Shown: one piece after another, positions 36,703-46,253 of the stretch
Position numbering within the stretch: the stretch's first letter is position 1
How the letters are laid out: every line of letters begins with the position of its first letter
DNA from: Neorhizobium sp. UBA3556
GTDB lineage: Bacteria; Pseudomonadota; Alphaproteobacteria; Rhizobiales; Rhizobiaceae
Reading direction: 5' to 3'
DNA: 64,000 nt
Assembly (NCBI GenBank): GCA_002376235.1
Contig: DFNX01000003.1
Coordinates: 186,001 to 250,000 of the forward strand
Notes under the pieces: model-generated
What the model saw: the letters and a program-made list of their open reading frames with translations, nothing else
What the model was told of the DNA's origin: nothing
The model's database searches: none
Made by a program: the position numbers and the translations under genes

Positions 36703-36722
36703 TGTCGTATCATCAAAAAAAT

Positions 36723-36753
36723 AGGCGCCCGTTTTTCGGCGGCGCCTGTTTTT
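36723..36753 (+). terminator. Terminator after the NYN gene
   Basis: Stem AGGCGCC / GGCGCCT around a T-rich loop, followed by GTTTTTG. Confidence 0.75.
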
Positions 36754-36774
36754 GTTCCGGGCTAGAAGAGTGCC

Positions 36775-37875
36775 ATGCTGTTTCAACGCCCTTCCGACGA
36801 CATTCTTTATGATGCGCTTATCGCTCGCGACCCGTCCTATGAAGGGTTTGCCTGGGTTGGCGTGAAGACAACCGGCATTTTCTGCCGCCTCACCTGCCCG
36901 GCTCGCAAGCCGAAGCGCGAGAACTCCTCATTCTATGGGACGATCGCTGAATGCCTCGAGGCGGGGTTTCGTCCATGCAATCGCTGCCGCCCGATGCTGA
37001 AGCTTGGCGAGACCGATCCCGTGGTGACACGGCTGGTCGATGCACTCGACGCCGATCCGATGCGGCGCTGGAGCGAAGGCGATGTGACCGCCTTAGGCGT
37101 CGATCCATCGACCGTACGACGCGCCTTCAAGCGACAATTCGGCATGAGTTTTCTGGAAATGGCGCGGCTCAGACGGATGGGCAAGGCCGCCGAAGTTCTG
37201 AATGACGGGGCCGATGTCATCGACGCACAACTCGATGCAGGCTACGAATCCGGCAGCGGCTTTCGTGCCGCAATTGCGAAACTGTTCGGGGAGGCACCGG
37301 CAAAACTTCGAGGCAAGGCCCTGCTGCGTGCCGACTGGATCGATACGCCGATCGGTCCGATGATCGCGATTGCCGACACGCACGCCTTGCATATTCTGGA
37401 GTTCGCCGAGCGCAAGGCTTTGCCCGCGGAAATCCGCAGGCTGCAGAAGGCGAGCGGCAGCAGCATCGTGATGGGACGGTATCCGCCAATCGACGAGATC
37501 GAGGCGGAACTGAAGGCATATTTCTCCGGCGAACACAGAGGGTTCAAGACACGGCTGGCCGAGCACGGATCGCCGTTTCAGCGGCAGGTGTGGCAGGCGT
37601 TGCGGGAAATACCGCCCGGAGAGCTTCGCACCTACGGCGCGCTCGCTGCCGACATGAACATGCCCTCCTCCACCCGCGCCGTTGCAGGCGCCAATGGCGC
37701 CAACCAGATCGCCATTGTCATCCCTTGCCACCGGGTGCTTTCGGCTGATGGCAGCCTCACCGGCTATGGCGGCGGCCTTTGGCGCAAGCGCTGGCTGATC
37801 GAACATGAACGGCGCATGGCGGCGGACATCGGTGGGCGCTGCAGCGATTACCCGGCAGACACGGCGGTTCGCTGA
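36775..37875 (+). CDS. ada: Ada: methylated-DNA repair protein and transcriptional activator
   Basis: 366 residues in the classic order: an N-terminal zinc domain with Cys37, Cys41, Cys68 and Cys71 (matching E. coli 38, 42, 69 and 72), an AraC-type helix-turn-helix domain (about 95-180), and the O6-methylguanine methyltransferase with active Cys318 in IPCHRV. Methylation of the N-terminal cysteine turns the protein into an activator of its own regulon. Its 3' end overlaps the convergent membrane-protein gene by 28 bases. Confidence 0.94.
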   Translation: MLFQRPSDDILYDALIARDPSYEGFAWVGVKTTGIFCRLTCPARKPKRENSSFYGTIAECLEAGFRPCNRCRPMLKLGETDPVVTRLVDALDADPMRRWSEGDVTALGVDPSTVRRAFKRQFGMSFLEMARLRRMGKAAEVLNDGADVIDAQLDAGYESGSGFRAAIAKLFGEAPAKLRGKALLRADWIDTPIGPMIAIADTHALHILEFAERKALPAEIRRLQKASGSSIVMGRYPPIDEIEAELKAYFSGEHRGFKTRLAEHGSPFQRQVWQALREIPPGELRTYGALAADMNMPSSTRAVAGANGANQIAIVIPCHRVLSADGSLTGYGGGLWRKRWLIEHERRMAADIGGRCSDYPADTAVR

Positions 37876-38816
37876 TTACCATTCGGCGGTGCATGACTGC
37901 CTGACTTTCGCGCCCGGAACACCGCCTCAACGATGAGCGAAAGCGGCAGGCCGATAAAAAGCGGAATGAAGAAGTAGATCACCCGGAAGGCGACAAGCGA
38001 TCCGATCGAGGCCTGATCGCCCATGACATGCCGAACTGTCGCTTCCAGCACACCGAGGCCGCCGGGCGCATGGGTGATCAAGATTGCCACATTGGCAAGA
38101 ACGAAGGCGGTTGCTGCCTTGAGATAGCTGACGTCGGCACCTGCCGCCATGACCTCGCGCAGACAAGCCGAAACGAAGGCGAAGTTGATCGTGCCGATCA
38201 CCACCTGTGCCAACGCGATTTTCCAAGTGGGCATCTGGAACGTCCAGCTGCGGATCTTCAAGGGCGCGCGCAGGAAGGCCGCTAGCGCAATGTAGAGCGC
38301 AGTTGCGACAAGGCAGCCGGCACCGATAGCGACGACGAGCTCCTCTTTCAAGCGCAGTACTGCTGCCGCATCCTTCGGATTGAGTACCAAAACGATGCCG
38401 GCGAGCACGGCCATGCCAAGACCGACCGTGACGCCCGAGAGCAACACGATCTTTGCGACATCCTCCGTCGTCATGCCCCAATGGGCGTAATAGCGATATC
38501 GCAACGCGCCGCTGCTGAGGCCCGACATGCCGACGCTCTGGCCGATCGAAAGCGCGATGAAGGATGCGAGCGCAATCTTCGGATAAGGCAAATCATTCTT
38601 CACATAGCGCACACCGCACCAATCGAAGCCGGTGAGGCAGAGATAGGATGCGAAAGCGAAGAGAAGCGCCAGCGCAAGATTGGCAGCGGGTATATCGCGA
38701 ACCGACTGGACGATTTCCGAGAAAGAGTGCTCACGGAAGACTTGATACAGGAGCCAGGCAGCAAGGCCGAAGCCCACGACCAGCATCAGGTAGGTAAAAA
38801 ACTGCTTCTTCGTCAT
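37848..38816 (-). CDS. Flippase-like membrane protein (LPG synthase TM / UPF0104 family)
   Basis: 322 residues with about eight membrane helices and the family segments SIGQSVGMSGLSSGALRYRYY and LITHAPGGLGVLEATV. It corresponds to the membrane half of MprF-type proteins, without the aminoacyl-transferase domain. It may move lipids or glycolipids across the inner membrane. A second, distinct family member is at 56201. Confidence 0.84.
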   Translation of the reverse strand: MTKKQFFTYLMLVVGFGLAAWLLYQVFREHSFSEIVQSVRDIPAANLALALLFAFASYLCLTGFDWCGVRYVKNDLPYPKIALASFIALSIGQSVGMSGLSSGALRYRYYAHWGMTTEDVAKIVLLSGVTVGLGMAVLAGIVLVLNPKDAAAVLRLKEELVVAIGAGCLVATALYIALAAFLRAPLKIRSWTFQMPTWKIALAQVVIGTINFAFVSACLREVMAAGADVSYLKAATAFVLANVAILITHAPGGLGVLEATVRHVMGDQASIGSLVAFRVIYFFIPLFIGLPLSLIVEAVFRARKSGSHAPPNGNQRTAVSAG

Positions 38817-38904
38817 TATCCGCTTGCCCGCATGAAGGTGCGGAGAAACGGTGGGCGATGAGGTTTGGTTCCGGTGGCGGTTTGCCTCAGTGCCTGCGTC
38901 TGCG

Positions 38905-39039
38905 CCTCATCCGTCTGCCGGCACCTTCTCCCCGCAGGCGGGGCGAAGGACCCAAGCCGCGCCGTTTCCGTGCCTCGCAGATGTCGAGTGGGGCACGTCC
39001 CCTCACCCCGCTTGCGGGGAGAGGGTTAGGGTGAGCGGC
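38905..39039. repeat. GC-rich palindromic repeat cluster
   Basis: Contains two opposing units: TTCTCCCCGCAGGCGGGGCG and CCTCACCCCGCTTGCGGGGAG followed by GGGTTAGGGTGAGC. This is the type of palindromic unit widely scattered in rhizobial genomes between genes. It lies between the flippase-like gene and smpB. Confidence 0.7.
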
Positions 39040-39052
39040 AGGGATGAAGCTG

Positions 39053-39529
39053 TCAGCCGCCCTTCAATAACCGAGACTTCTGGCGGTTCCAGTCGCGTTC
39101 CTTCTCGGTCTCGCGCTTGTCGTGCAGCTTCTTGCCCTTGGCGAGGGCAAGCTCCAGCTTGGCGCGGCCACGGTCGTTGAAATAGATTTTCAGCGGCACG
39201 AGCGTCATGCCTTCACGGTTGATGCCGTTGCGAAGCCGGTTGATCTCGCGTTTCGAAAGAAGCAGCTTGCGGCGGCGGCGCGGCTCGTGGTTGAAGCGGT
39301 TGGCCTGCAGATATTCCGGCAGGTGGCTGTTGATCAGCCAGATCTCCTCGCCTTCGTCCGACGCATAGGATTCGGCGATATTGGCCTTGCCGTCGCGCAA
39401 CGACTTGACCTCCGTGCCGGTCAGCACGATGCCTGCCTCGTAGGTATCGATGATCTCGTAGTTGAACCGGGCCTTGCGGTTTTCCGCAACGATCTTGTTC
39501 ACCACGCGCTGGCTGCCTTTGGGTGCCAT
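39053..39529 (-). CDS. smpB: SsrA-binding protein SmpB
   Basis: 158 residues from the ATG at 39529 (MAPKGSQRVVNKI). Conserved motifs: NRKARFNYEI, GTEVKSLRDGKANI, HLPEY and the C-terminal GKKLHDKRETEKERDW. It delivers tmRNA to stalled ribosomes. The usual neighbour dapA is upstream, separated by a terminator. No tmRNA gene is visible in the window. Confidence 0.95.
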   Translation of the reverse strand: MAPKGSQRVVNKIVAENRKARFNYEIIDTYEAGIVLTGTEVKSLRDGKANIAESYASDEGEEIWLINSHLPEYLQANRFNHEPRRRRKLLLSKREINRLRNGINREGMTLVPLKIYFNDRGRAKLELALAKGKKLHDKRETEKERDWNRQKSRLLKGG

Positions 39530-39553
39530 CAGACGAATTCCATTCCGCTTTAT

Positions 39554-39593
39554 CCAAAAAGAACCCCGCCCAAAAGCGATGAGCGGGGTTCGG
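39554..39593 (-). terminator. Terminator between dapA and smpB
   Basis: On the minus strand, the stem GAACCCCGC / GCGGGGTTC is followed by TTTTTGG. Confidence 0.8.
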
Positions 39594-39659
39594 GAACTCA
39601 TATAATGCGGCCGGGGCCGAATGTGAAGCTTATGCGTCAGCGCAGCCGACGCCTAAACC

Positions 39660-40544
39660 TCAGTTCAGGAGGCCTGCATGGCGCAGGGCGGCGTCGATTG
39701 CCTCTTCCGTCGAGGGTTCAAGCGAGGAAACCAGCGGCGAGCGCACGGTGCGATCCATGCCGCGCAATCTGCTCAGGCCATACTTGGCGCCGCAAAGGCC
39801 CGGCTCCAGGAAGATCGCCTTGTGCAGCGGCATCAGCCGATCCTGAAATTCGAGCGCCTTCTTGTAATCGCCCGCAAGCGTTGCCGCCTGGAATTCGGCA
39901 CAGAGGCGAGGCGCGACATTAGCCGTGACCGAAATGCAGCCGATGCCGCCATGCGCGTTAAAGCCGAGCGCTGTTGCATCCTCGCCGGAGAGCTGGACGA
40001 AATCCGGGCCGCAGGTGATGCGCTGTTCGGATACGCGTTCGATCTTGCCCGTCGCATCCTTGACGCCAACGATATTCTTATGCGCCTTGGCAAGCTTGCC
40101 CATGGTTTCCGGGGTCATGTCGATGACAGAGCGACCCGGAATATTGTAGATGAAGATCGGCAAAGAAACTGCATCGGCGATTGCCGAGAAATGGGCGAAA
40201 AGCCCCTTCTGGGTCGGCTTGTTGTAATAGGGCGTGACAACGAGAAGCGCATCGGCGCCAGCCTGTTCGGCATGCTGGGCAAGCTCGATCGCTTCGGTCG
40301 TATTGTTAGAGCCGGCACCTGCGATGACCGGCACGCGCTTATTCGCCACTTCGACACAGAGTTCGACCACGCGCTTATGCTCATCATGGGAGAGGGTCGG
40401 CGATTCTCCCGTCGTACCGACCGGGACGAGGCCGGAGCTCCCTTCCGCAATCACCCAGTCGACATGGTCTGCAAACGCTTTTTCATCGACGGCCCCGCCA
40501 GCAGTGAACGGCGTTACGAGCGCGGGGATCGATCCCTTGAACAT
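39660..40544 (-). CDS. dapA: 4-hydroxy-tetrahydrodipicolinate synthase
   Basis: 294 residues from the ATG at 40544. Catalytic features match E. coli DapA: GTTGE at 43-47, Tyr107, Tyr133 in FIYNIPGR and the Schiff-base Lys162 in GVKDATG. It condenses pyruvate with aspartate semialdehyde for lysine and diaminopimelate synthesis. It is divergent from the lytic transglycosylase gene, pairing precursor supply and wall turnover by position. Confidence 0.95.
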   Translation of the reverse strand: MFKGSIPALVTPFTAGGAVDEKAFADHVDWVIAEGSSGLVPVGTTGESPTLSHDEHKRVVELCVEVANKRVPVIAGAGSNNTTEAIELAQHAEQAGADALLVVTPYYNKPTQKGLFAHFSAIADAVSLPIFIYNIPGRSVIDMTPETMGKLAKAHKNIVGVKDATGKIERVSEQRITCGPDFVQLSGEDATALGFNAHGGIGCISVTANVAPRLCAEFQAATLAGDYKKALEFQDRLMPLHKAIFLEPGLCGAKYGLSRLRGMDRTVRSPLVSSLEPSTEEAIDAALRHAGLLN

Positions 40545-40762
40545 GCAAAAACTCCCATGGCCGCGGTCCATGCTTCGGCCGTAATCAACAACTAAGGTGG
40601 CGCACCATAAAGCGGTGACAGATCGCCGACAAGCGCAAAGCTCACGGGAAACTGATCGTTCGCAGATGCTTATTTTAGGGGTTCCGGTAAGGTTTCGTTA
40701 AGGCCACCGGAGCCTAATGGGAGAGCCCGACGGGGGTATATGTTTTTTTCGAGAGTCGCCGG

Positions 40763-42880
40763 ATGAAGAAGCCCGCTCTGATCCTCACATTGGGATTGAG
40801 TGCAGCCAGCATATCGAGCCTTGTGCTCGCTGAGAGCGGTGGCGCAGGCAGCGGTATCGTGCCCCTGCCCTTTGCCCGTCCGAACGCACCTGCAAGCATA
40901 CCTTTGCCAACGCAACCGGGATCGCCAGCGCTGCCTTCGTCGGCGGCCATGCCCGTTCCCGATATAACCGGTTCCATACCGAGGCCCGACCGACCGCTGG
41001 CACTCTCTGCCTTGAAGACCGGGCTCGATGCGCTTTCCGGCAATGATGCGGCACAGGCGATTGCTGCGCGAGATAGCCTGCCTTCGGGATCGCTCGATAG
41101 AAAAATCCTCACCTGGGCGATTGCCAGTTCTGGAATGAAGGATGTGCCCTATCGCGAGATAGCTAACGCTTCACGCGAACTGACCGGCTGGCCGGGACTT
41201 GGCGGTCTGCGTGAACGGGAAGAGCGCGCGCTTTATCGCGAAAATCCGCCGGCTCAGGCCGTTTTATCCGCTATGGGCAATGCGCGGCCGCAAACGCCGG
41301 AAGGCGCGATGATCCTTGCCCGGGCGCAGATGGCGACGGGAAAAACCGCGGACGCTACCGGCACGCTGCGCAATCTCTGGGTTTCACAAACACTCGATAC
41401 GGCGACCGAAGACAAGGTGCTTGGCGAGTTCGGCAGGTTGTTCAGCGCGGCCGACCACAAGACGCGCATGGACTATCTCATGTATCGCGGCCGTGTGGTA
41501 CAGGCGAAGCGCTTTTCCGGCCTCGGCAATGCCCAGTCACTTTACAATGCATGGGCAGCCGTTGCGAATAATGCCAGGAATGCGGGCTCTCTCATCGATG
41601 CCGTCGCAGGTTCATGGGCCAGCGATCCTGCCTATCTGTTCGTGAGAATCGAATATGCAAGGCGGCAGAACGACTATGCGCAGGCCGCAAAACTTCTTGA
41701 ACGCGTGCCGCGCGATCCGGCCAGGCTCGTCTATCCCACCGAGTGGTGGAACGAGCAGCGGATCGTGTCACGTGGGCTTGCCGATCTCGGGCAGTTCAGC
41801 GCGGCTTACAAGCTCGTCGCGAACCATGCGGCGCAATCGGCCGTCGATCGGGCCGATGCGGAATTCCATGCCGGGTGGTATGCGTTGCGAGCCCTTCAAG
41901 ACCCAACCACGGCCGAGACGCATTTCCGCAAGATATATGAGGCCTCCAACCGGCCGCTTTCGGCGTCGCGGGCGCTGTATTGGCTCGGCCGCTCGGCAGA
42001 GGCCGGTGGACCGGGACAGTCGCGCGGTTTTTATGAACAGGCTGCGCGGTACTCCGGCACTTTCTACGGCCAACTGGCTGCGGCGAAGCTTGGCAAATCG
42101 GCGCTCGATGTGAGCTACCCCTCTCCCACGGCGCAGGATCGTGAGCGCTTCGCTTCCCGCGAGGTCGTTCGGGCGATCGCGCGACTGGACGCTGTCGGCC
42201 ATGATCGGCGCTCGGCGGCACTTTATGCGGCACTCGGCGAGCAGATCGACAGTCCCGGCGAGCTTTCGCTTTTGACGGCGCGCGCAGAGGCGCAAGGCGA
42301 CCATGCGCTGTCGCTTCGGATCGGCAAGTCCGCCTTTTCGCGCGGTGTGGATGTGGCAGCCCTTGCCTATCCGATCGGCGTCATCCCCGCCGGGGCCAAT
42401 ATTGCCGGATCGGGCAAGGCGCTTGCCTATTCGATAGCGCGGCAGGAAAGTGCATTCAATCCGGCAGCCGTTTCCGTCGCCAATGCCCGTGGGCTGCTGC
42501 AGCTTCTGCCCGGAACGGCGCAGGGTGTGGCCAAGCGGCACGGGATAAGCTTCAAGGCAGACCGGTTGACCAGTGATGCGGGCTATAATGCAACGCTCGG
42601 CGCGCATTATCTCGGCGAGCAGATCGATGCCTTCGGCGGCTCCTACGTCCTGACCTTCATTGCCTATAATGCCGGGCCGAAGCGCGTGCCGGAATGGATT
42701 GCCCGTTACGGCGATCCGCGTGGCAAGCCGCTGGACGAGGTGATCGATTGGGTAGAGCGAATCCCTTTCCCCGAGACACGCAATTATGTGCAGCGCGTGC
42801 TGGAAAATTATCAGGTCTACAAGACAAGGCTGGGACAGAATGCCGATATCGCCGCCGACCTGAGATTTGGGCGCCAGTAG
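40763..42880 (+). CDS. Soluble lytic murein transglycosylase
   Basis: 705 residues with a Sec signal peptide (MKKPALILTLGLSAASISSL, cleavage near VLAES). A long alpha-helical solenoid (about 80-500) precedes the C-terminal lysozyme-like domain with catalytic Glu562 in ARQESAFNP and the following GLLQLLPGTA. It cleaves peptidoglycan glycans to anhydromuropeptides in the periplasm. It is divergent from dapA. Confidence 0.91.
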   Translation: MKKPALILTLGLSAASISSLVLAESGGAGSGIVPLPFARPNAPASIPLPTQPGSPALPSSAAMPVPDITGSIPRPDRPLALSALKTGLDALSGNDAAQAIAARDSLPSGSLDRKILTWAIASSGMKDVPYREIANASRELTGWPGLGGLREREERALYRENPPAQAVLSAMGNARPQTPEGAMILARAQMATGKTADATGTLRNLWVSQTLDTATEDKVLGEFGRLFSAADHKTRMDYLMYRGRVVQAKRFSGLGNAQSLYNAWAAVANNARNAGSLIDAVAGSWASDPAYLFVRIEYARRQNDYAQAAKLLERVPRDPARLVYPTEWWNEQRIVSRGLADLGQFSAAYKLVANHAAQSAVDRADAEFHAGWYALRALQDPTTAETHFRKIYEASNRPLSASRALYWLGRSAEAGGPGQSRGFYEQAARYSGTFYGQLAAAKLGKSALDVSYPSPTAQDRERFASREVVRAIARLDAVGHDRRSAALYAALGEQIDSPGELSLLTARAEAQGDHALSLRIGKSAFSRGVDVAALAYPIGVIPAGANIAGSGKALAYSIARQESAFNPAAVSVANARGLLQLLPGTAQGVAKRHGISFKADRLTSDAGYNATLGAHYLGEQIDAFGGSYVLTFIAYNAGPKRVPEWIARYGDPRGKPLDEVIDWVERIPFPETRNYVQRVLENYQVYKTRLGQNADIAADLRFGRQ

Positions 42881-43006
42881 GTTTCAACTCCGCGGGAGAC
42901 AGCGGGACACGACGGGCTCAACCGAGCCGTCGTTCCGTGTCTTCCTTTATCGCGACTGAGAACAGGCGCTGGCCGACAGCGCCCTCCCCCGAACTCATTT
43001 CCCGAT

Positions 43007-43030
43007 ACATACGGGCTCGCGGCTCGTATG
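43007..43030. repeat. Small dyad downstream of the transglycosylase gene
   Basis: CATACGGGCTCG and CGGCTCGTATG form an imperfect hairpin in the spacer between convergent genes; a possible terminator aid without a T run. Confidence 0.35.
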
Positions 43031-43076
43031 CGGCATGAGACGCTGGTCCTGGTCATCATCAAGGCAGTCCAGAAAC

Positions 43077-43106
43077 GAGAAAAGCCCGGCGCGAGGCCGG
43101 GCTTTC
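43077..43106 (-). terminator. Terminator of porin gene 1
   Basis: On the minus strand, the stem AAAGCCCGGC / GCCGGGCTTT is followed by TCTC and a T-rich segment. A near-identical stem follows the second porin gene. Confidence 0.82.
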
Positions 43107-43131
43107 CAGATGAGAAGATCCGAGAAGAGGA

Positions 43132-44235
43132 TCAGAACGAGCGCTGCAGACGCAGGAAGCCGTCCCAACGGTCGCCGTCGCCAACACCACCGAAGTCAAC
43201 GTCAACGTCGGTGTAATTGACGGTAGCCTTGGCAGTCAGGCCCTCGGTGATCTTGTAGTCAGCGGTTACGCCAAGGCGCCATGCGCTGCCACCGGCATAA
43301 TCGCTGTCACCGTAAACCGGTACGATATTGTCCCAATACTGAGCGCCGGGAGTAATCGACAGCTTGTCGGTCGCCTTGATAGCGTATTCAGCACCGATGC
43401 TCCATTCCGAGAAGTCCCAGTAACGGCTAGGACCGAAGGAGTAGACGCCGAAGATGCCGAGCGAGCCCGGACCGAGTTCGGCAGTCAGCGTGGATGCGAT
43501 GACAGCATCTTCATGGTCGAAGTCGTAAGCAGCGAAGAGGTCGATTGCCACTGCGCCGAACTTGCCTGCGATCATACCGTTGATGCCGAGTTCGTCAGAA
43601 CCTGCACCGGTACCGTCAGCAAGAATGCGATCGTCCTTCCAACCGTCCTGCGAGTCGAATGCGTCACCCTGCAGGTAGGCCGTGAATGCGCCGCCTTCGT
43701 AGGTGTACCGGATCGAGTTGTTCAGGGTGTCGCCACCGATGTAACCACCGCCGAGCGGGCCACCGTCGGAGAGAACGGTTTCACCCGGAAGTCCGGTATC
43801 GAAGTAGTTGTAGAAGTAACCTACGCGAAGACCGCCGATTTCGAGGAAGGTTTCATCGAGGAAGAAGTCTGTATCGCTGTTGGTATTGGCTTCCAACGTG
43901 ATGACGGAAGCGAGCGTGCCGTATTCGGTATCAGACTTGGCTTCGAGGACCAAGTGGCCGCGGGTGTTCGTGCGGTAGCCCGAGCTATCGATCTCGCCTG
44001 CGATGCCGTCGAGGTTGAAATCGCTGCGACCGTCAACCTGAACGCGGACGTAGCCGCCGATCTTGAGGCAGGTTTCGGTGCCCGGAATGTAGAAATAGCC
44101 AGTGCCGAAGGCGTCGCATACGCGAACATATTCCATCGGTTCCGGTTCGGCAGCGACGATTGCGTCGGCAGCCTGAGCGACGGTGACGCTTGCGAGCGCC
44201 GCGGTCGATGCGATGAGTAAGCTGGTGATCTTCAT
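43132..44235 (-). CDS. Porin, RopA/Omp2 (porin_2) family, copy 1
   Basis: 367 residues from the ATG at 44235. A signal peptide ending VAQAAD is followed by the family block YVRVCDAFGTGYFYIPGTE with a two-cysteine motif and KIGGYVR, and the barrel ends in aromatic RLQRSF. It forms a general-diffusion trimeric channel in the outer membrane. The strongest relative is the next gene upstream. Many Asp residues in the loops suggest cation preference, which is inference. Confidence 0.92.
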   Translation of the reverse strand: MKITSLLIASTAALASVTVAQAADAIVAAEPEPMEYVRVCDAFGTGYFYIPGTETCLKIGGYVRVQVDGRSDFNLDGIAGEIDSSGYRTNTRGHLVLEAKSDTEYGTLASVITLEANTNSDTDFFLDETFLEIGGLRVGYFYNYFDTGLPGETVLSDGGPLGGGYIGGDTLNNSIRYTYEGGAFTAYLQGDAFDSQDGWKDDRILADGTGAGSDELGINGMIAGKFGAVAIDLFAAYDFDHEDAVIASTLTAELGPGSLGIFGVYSFGPSRYWDFSEWSIGAEYAIKATDKLSITPGAQYWDNIVPVYGDSDYAGGSAWRLGVTADYKITEGLTAKATVNYTDVDVDFGGVGDGDRWDGFLRLQRSF

Positions 44236-44465
44236 TTGGGGTTCCCCGGTCAACTCTAGGCTTTACAATTATCAAGCTACAGTTGGGGGACGGGTCTCTA
44301 CAAGCATTTCCGCATTCACGCAGAGCGCGAACCAGCCACTTGCGGCACCGGCGTTACTTATTTGTCACAAATTTAGCGGGAAACCGGAGGCCAAAACTCC
44401 CTCCCCGTGCATGTGCGCCCGCTAAATTCCGCGACAATCCGACAATGGGAGCGAATCACAAATAC

Positions 44466-44494
44466 AAAAAGCCCGGCACAGGGCCGGGCTTTTC
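44466..44494 (-). terminator. Terminator of porin gene 2
   Basis: On the minus strand, AAAAGCCCGGC and GCCGGGCTTTTT form the stem and T run; this closely matches the terminator after porin 1. Confidence 0.85.
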
Positions 44495-44515
44495 GCTCAT
44501 ATCTGAAAGATCAGA

Positions 44516-45628
44516 TTAGAAAGAACGCTGCAGGCGGAGGAAACCGTCCCAACGGTCGCCGTCAACAGCACCGGCGTCAACGTCGGTGTAGTTCACGGTT
44601 GCCTTGGCAGAGAGGTTGGTGGTGATCTTGTAATCAGCCGTTACACCAACGCGCCATGCGTCACCGCCGTCGAAGTCGCCGTCAACGTATGCGATGTTGT
44701 CCCAGTACTGAACGCCAGGAGCAACCGAGAACTTGTCGGTAACCTTGATGGCGTATTCAGCGCCGATCGTCCACTCGGAAGCGTCGAAGTAACGGTTAGC
44801 ACCGGTCGAGTAGGCAGCGAAGACGCCGAGCGAACCCGGGCCGATTGCAGCCGTCAGCGTGGAAGCGAATGCCGCGTCTTCAGCGTCGAAGTCGTAACCA
44901 GCGAAGAAGTCGACGGTTACGCCACCGAACTTGCCGGTGATGACGCCGTTGATGCCGATTTCGTCACGGTTGTCGGTGCGGGTTTCTGCACCCGTGACCG
45001 GATCAACGCTAACGAGATAGTTGTCGGTCTTGTAACCAGCAGCCGAGTTGAAGGCATCAACCTGACCGTAAACCGAGAACGAACCTGCGTCGTAGGTGTA
45101 ACGAACAGAGTTGTTCAGAGTGTCGCCGCCGAGGCCGCCGCCGCCGAGGCCAGGACCGCCGTCGGAAAGAACGGTTTCGCCCGGAAGGCCGTTATCGAAG
45201 TAGTTGTAGAACTGACCAACGCGGAGACCGCCCAGCTGGAAATAGGTTTCTTCCAGGTAGAAGCTGTTGTTCGAGCTGTTGTTGTTAGCGCGAAGCGTGA
45301 TCTTGGAAGCGAGCGTGCCGTATTCGGTGTCGTTCTTGGCTTCAACAACGACCTGACCACGGGTGTTCGTGCGGTAGCCGCCTTCCTGAACGGTAACGCC
45401 ACCAACTTCGAAGTCCGAACGACCGTCAACCTGGAAACGAACGTAACCACCGATCTTGAGGCAGGTTTCGGTGCCCGGGATGTAGAAGTAGCCGGTGCCG
45501 AAAGCGTCGCAAACGCGAACGTATTCCATCGGCTCGGGCTCAGCAGCCACGATTGCGTCGGCAGCCTGTGCGCCAGAAACTGCTGCGAGGGCAGCAGCGG
45601 AGCCGAGAAGAAGGCTCTTGATGTTCAT
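44516..45628 (-). CDS. Porin, RopA/Omp2 (porin_2) family, copy 2
   Basis: 370 residues from the ATG at 45628, with GGAGG in front; the extra 19 codons upstream are not needed. It shares the N-terminal block and RLQRSF end with copy 1, and differs mainly in surface loops (about residues 140-220). The two genes are direct tandem duplicates, unlike the divergent omp2a/omp2b of Brucella. Differential expression of the two channels is plausible. Confidence 0.93.
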   Translation of the reverse strand: MNIKSLLLGSAAALAAVSGAQAADAIVAAEPEPMEYVRVCDAFGTGYFYIPGTETCLKIGGYVRFQVDGRSDFEVGGVTVQEGGYRTNTRGQVVVEAKNDTEYGTLASKITLRANNNSSNNSFYLEETYFQLGGLRVGQFYNYFDNGLPGETVLSDGGPGLGGGGLGGDTLNNSVRYTYDAGSFSVYGQVDAFNSAAGYKTDNYLVSVDPVTGAETRTDNRDEIGINGVITGKFGGVTVDFFAGYDFDAEDAAFASTLTAAIGPGSLGVFAAYSTGANRYFDASEWTIGAEYAIKVTDKFSVAPGVQYWDNIAYVDGDFDGGDAWRVGVTADYKITTNLSAKATVNYTDVDAGAVDGDRWDGFLRLQRSF

Positions 45629-46026
45629 TTTTGACCTCCAGTCAAAGTTACGTATGGGTCTAGGTCTTGATTTACCGAAGGACAAAAATTCCTTGGGCCC
45701 ATCCCCGTGTTCTTAAAGCTGACGAACCACCGCCGCGCTTCGGAGTTGAAAATACAAATCGCGGAAACGTGCGCAATGGCGAACTGGGGATGAACGAGAG
45801 TTTCACAGCCGCTTCCCAAAACCATGTTGCCGAAAGGACACAAAACGGCATCCGGGCATCGGTAAAAATTTAGTTTTCGTTAAGAAAACAGTTTTGCGAC
45901 AGCGACTTAGGGATTGTTCATATTAGAACGGATCGCGGAATGCCGGCGTTGCCGATGAGCAACAGACCCAAGCCGCAGACGCTCCATGCGTGGCCGCTAA
46001 TGATCCAGCGATTTCATGAGGAATAA
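45629..46026. other. Upstream region of porin 2
   Basis: 398 bases between the porin and tRNA-Ser, likely containing the porin promoter and leader. Homopurine/T-rich patches occur (AGTTTTCGTTAAGAAAAC near 45872). No gene or defined operator is recognised. Confidence 0.5.
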
Positions 46027-46117
46027 TGGCGGAGAGGATGGGATTCGAACCCACGATACGCTTTTGACGTATACTCCCTTAGCAGGGGAGCGCCTTCGAC
46101 CACTCGGCCACCTCTCC
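46027..46117 (-). tRNA. tRNA-Ser (anticodon GCU)
   Basis: 91 bases on the minus strand with acceptor stem GGAGAGG / CCTCTCC, discriminator G and encoded CCA. The anticodon loop CTGCTAA gives GCU for AGC/AGU codons. A long variable arm (TATACGTCAAAAGCGTAT) marks a class II serine tRNA, and the T arm reads GGGTTCGAATCCC. Confidence 0.96.
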
Positions 46118-46253
46118 GGTTCGGCCTGATTATTGCGGATAAAACCCGAATGCAAGGTCTTTTAGCAAAAAGAACCGTCACAGATGGGGAATGATCCCCA
46201 ACTGCATGATGATTCCCGGCCTTTGGAAGACGAAACACCGGGGTTTTCTGCCT

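Noticed and set aside
39530..40762. tmRNA gene near smpB
   Set aside because: No tRNA-like ends or tag-coding segment are seen in the spacers around smpB and dapA.
46027..46253. Genomic island integrated at tRNA-Ser
   Set aside because: No integrase and no repeated tRNA 3' end were found on either side within the window.
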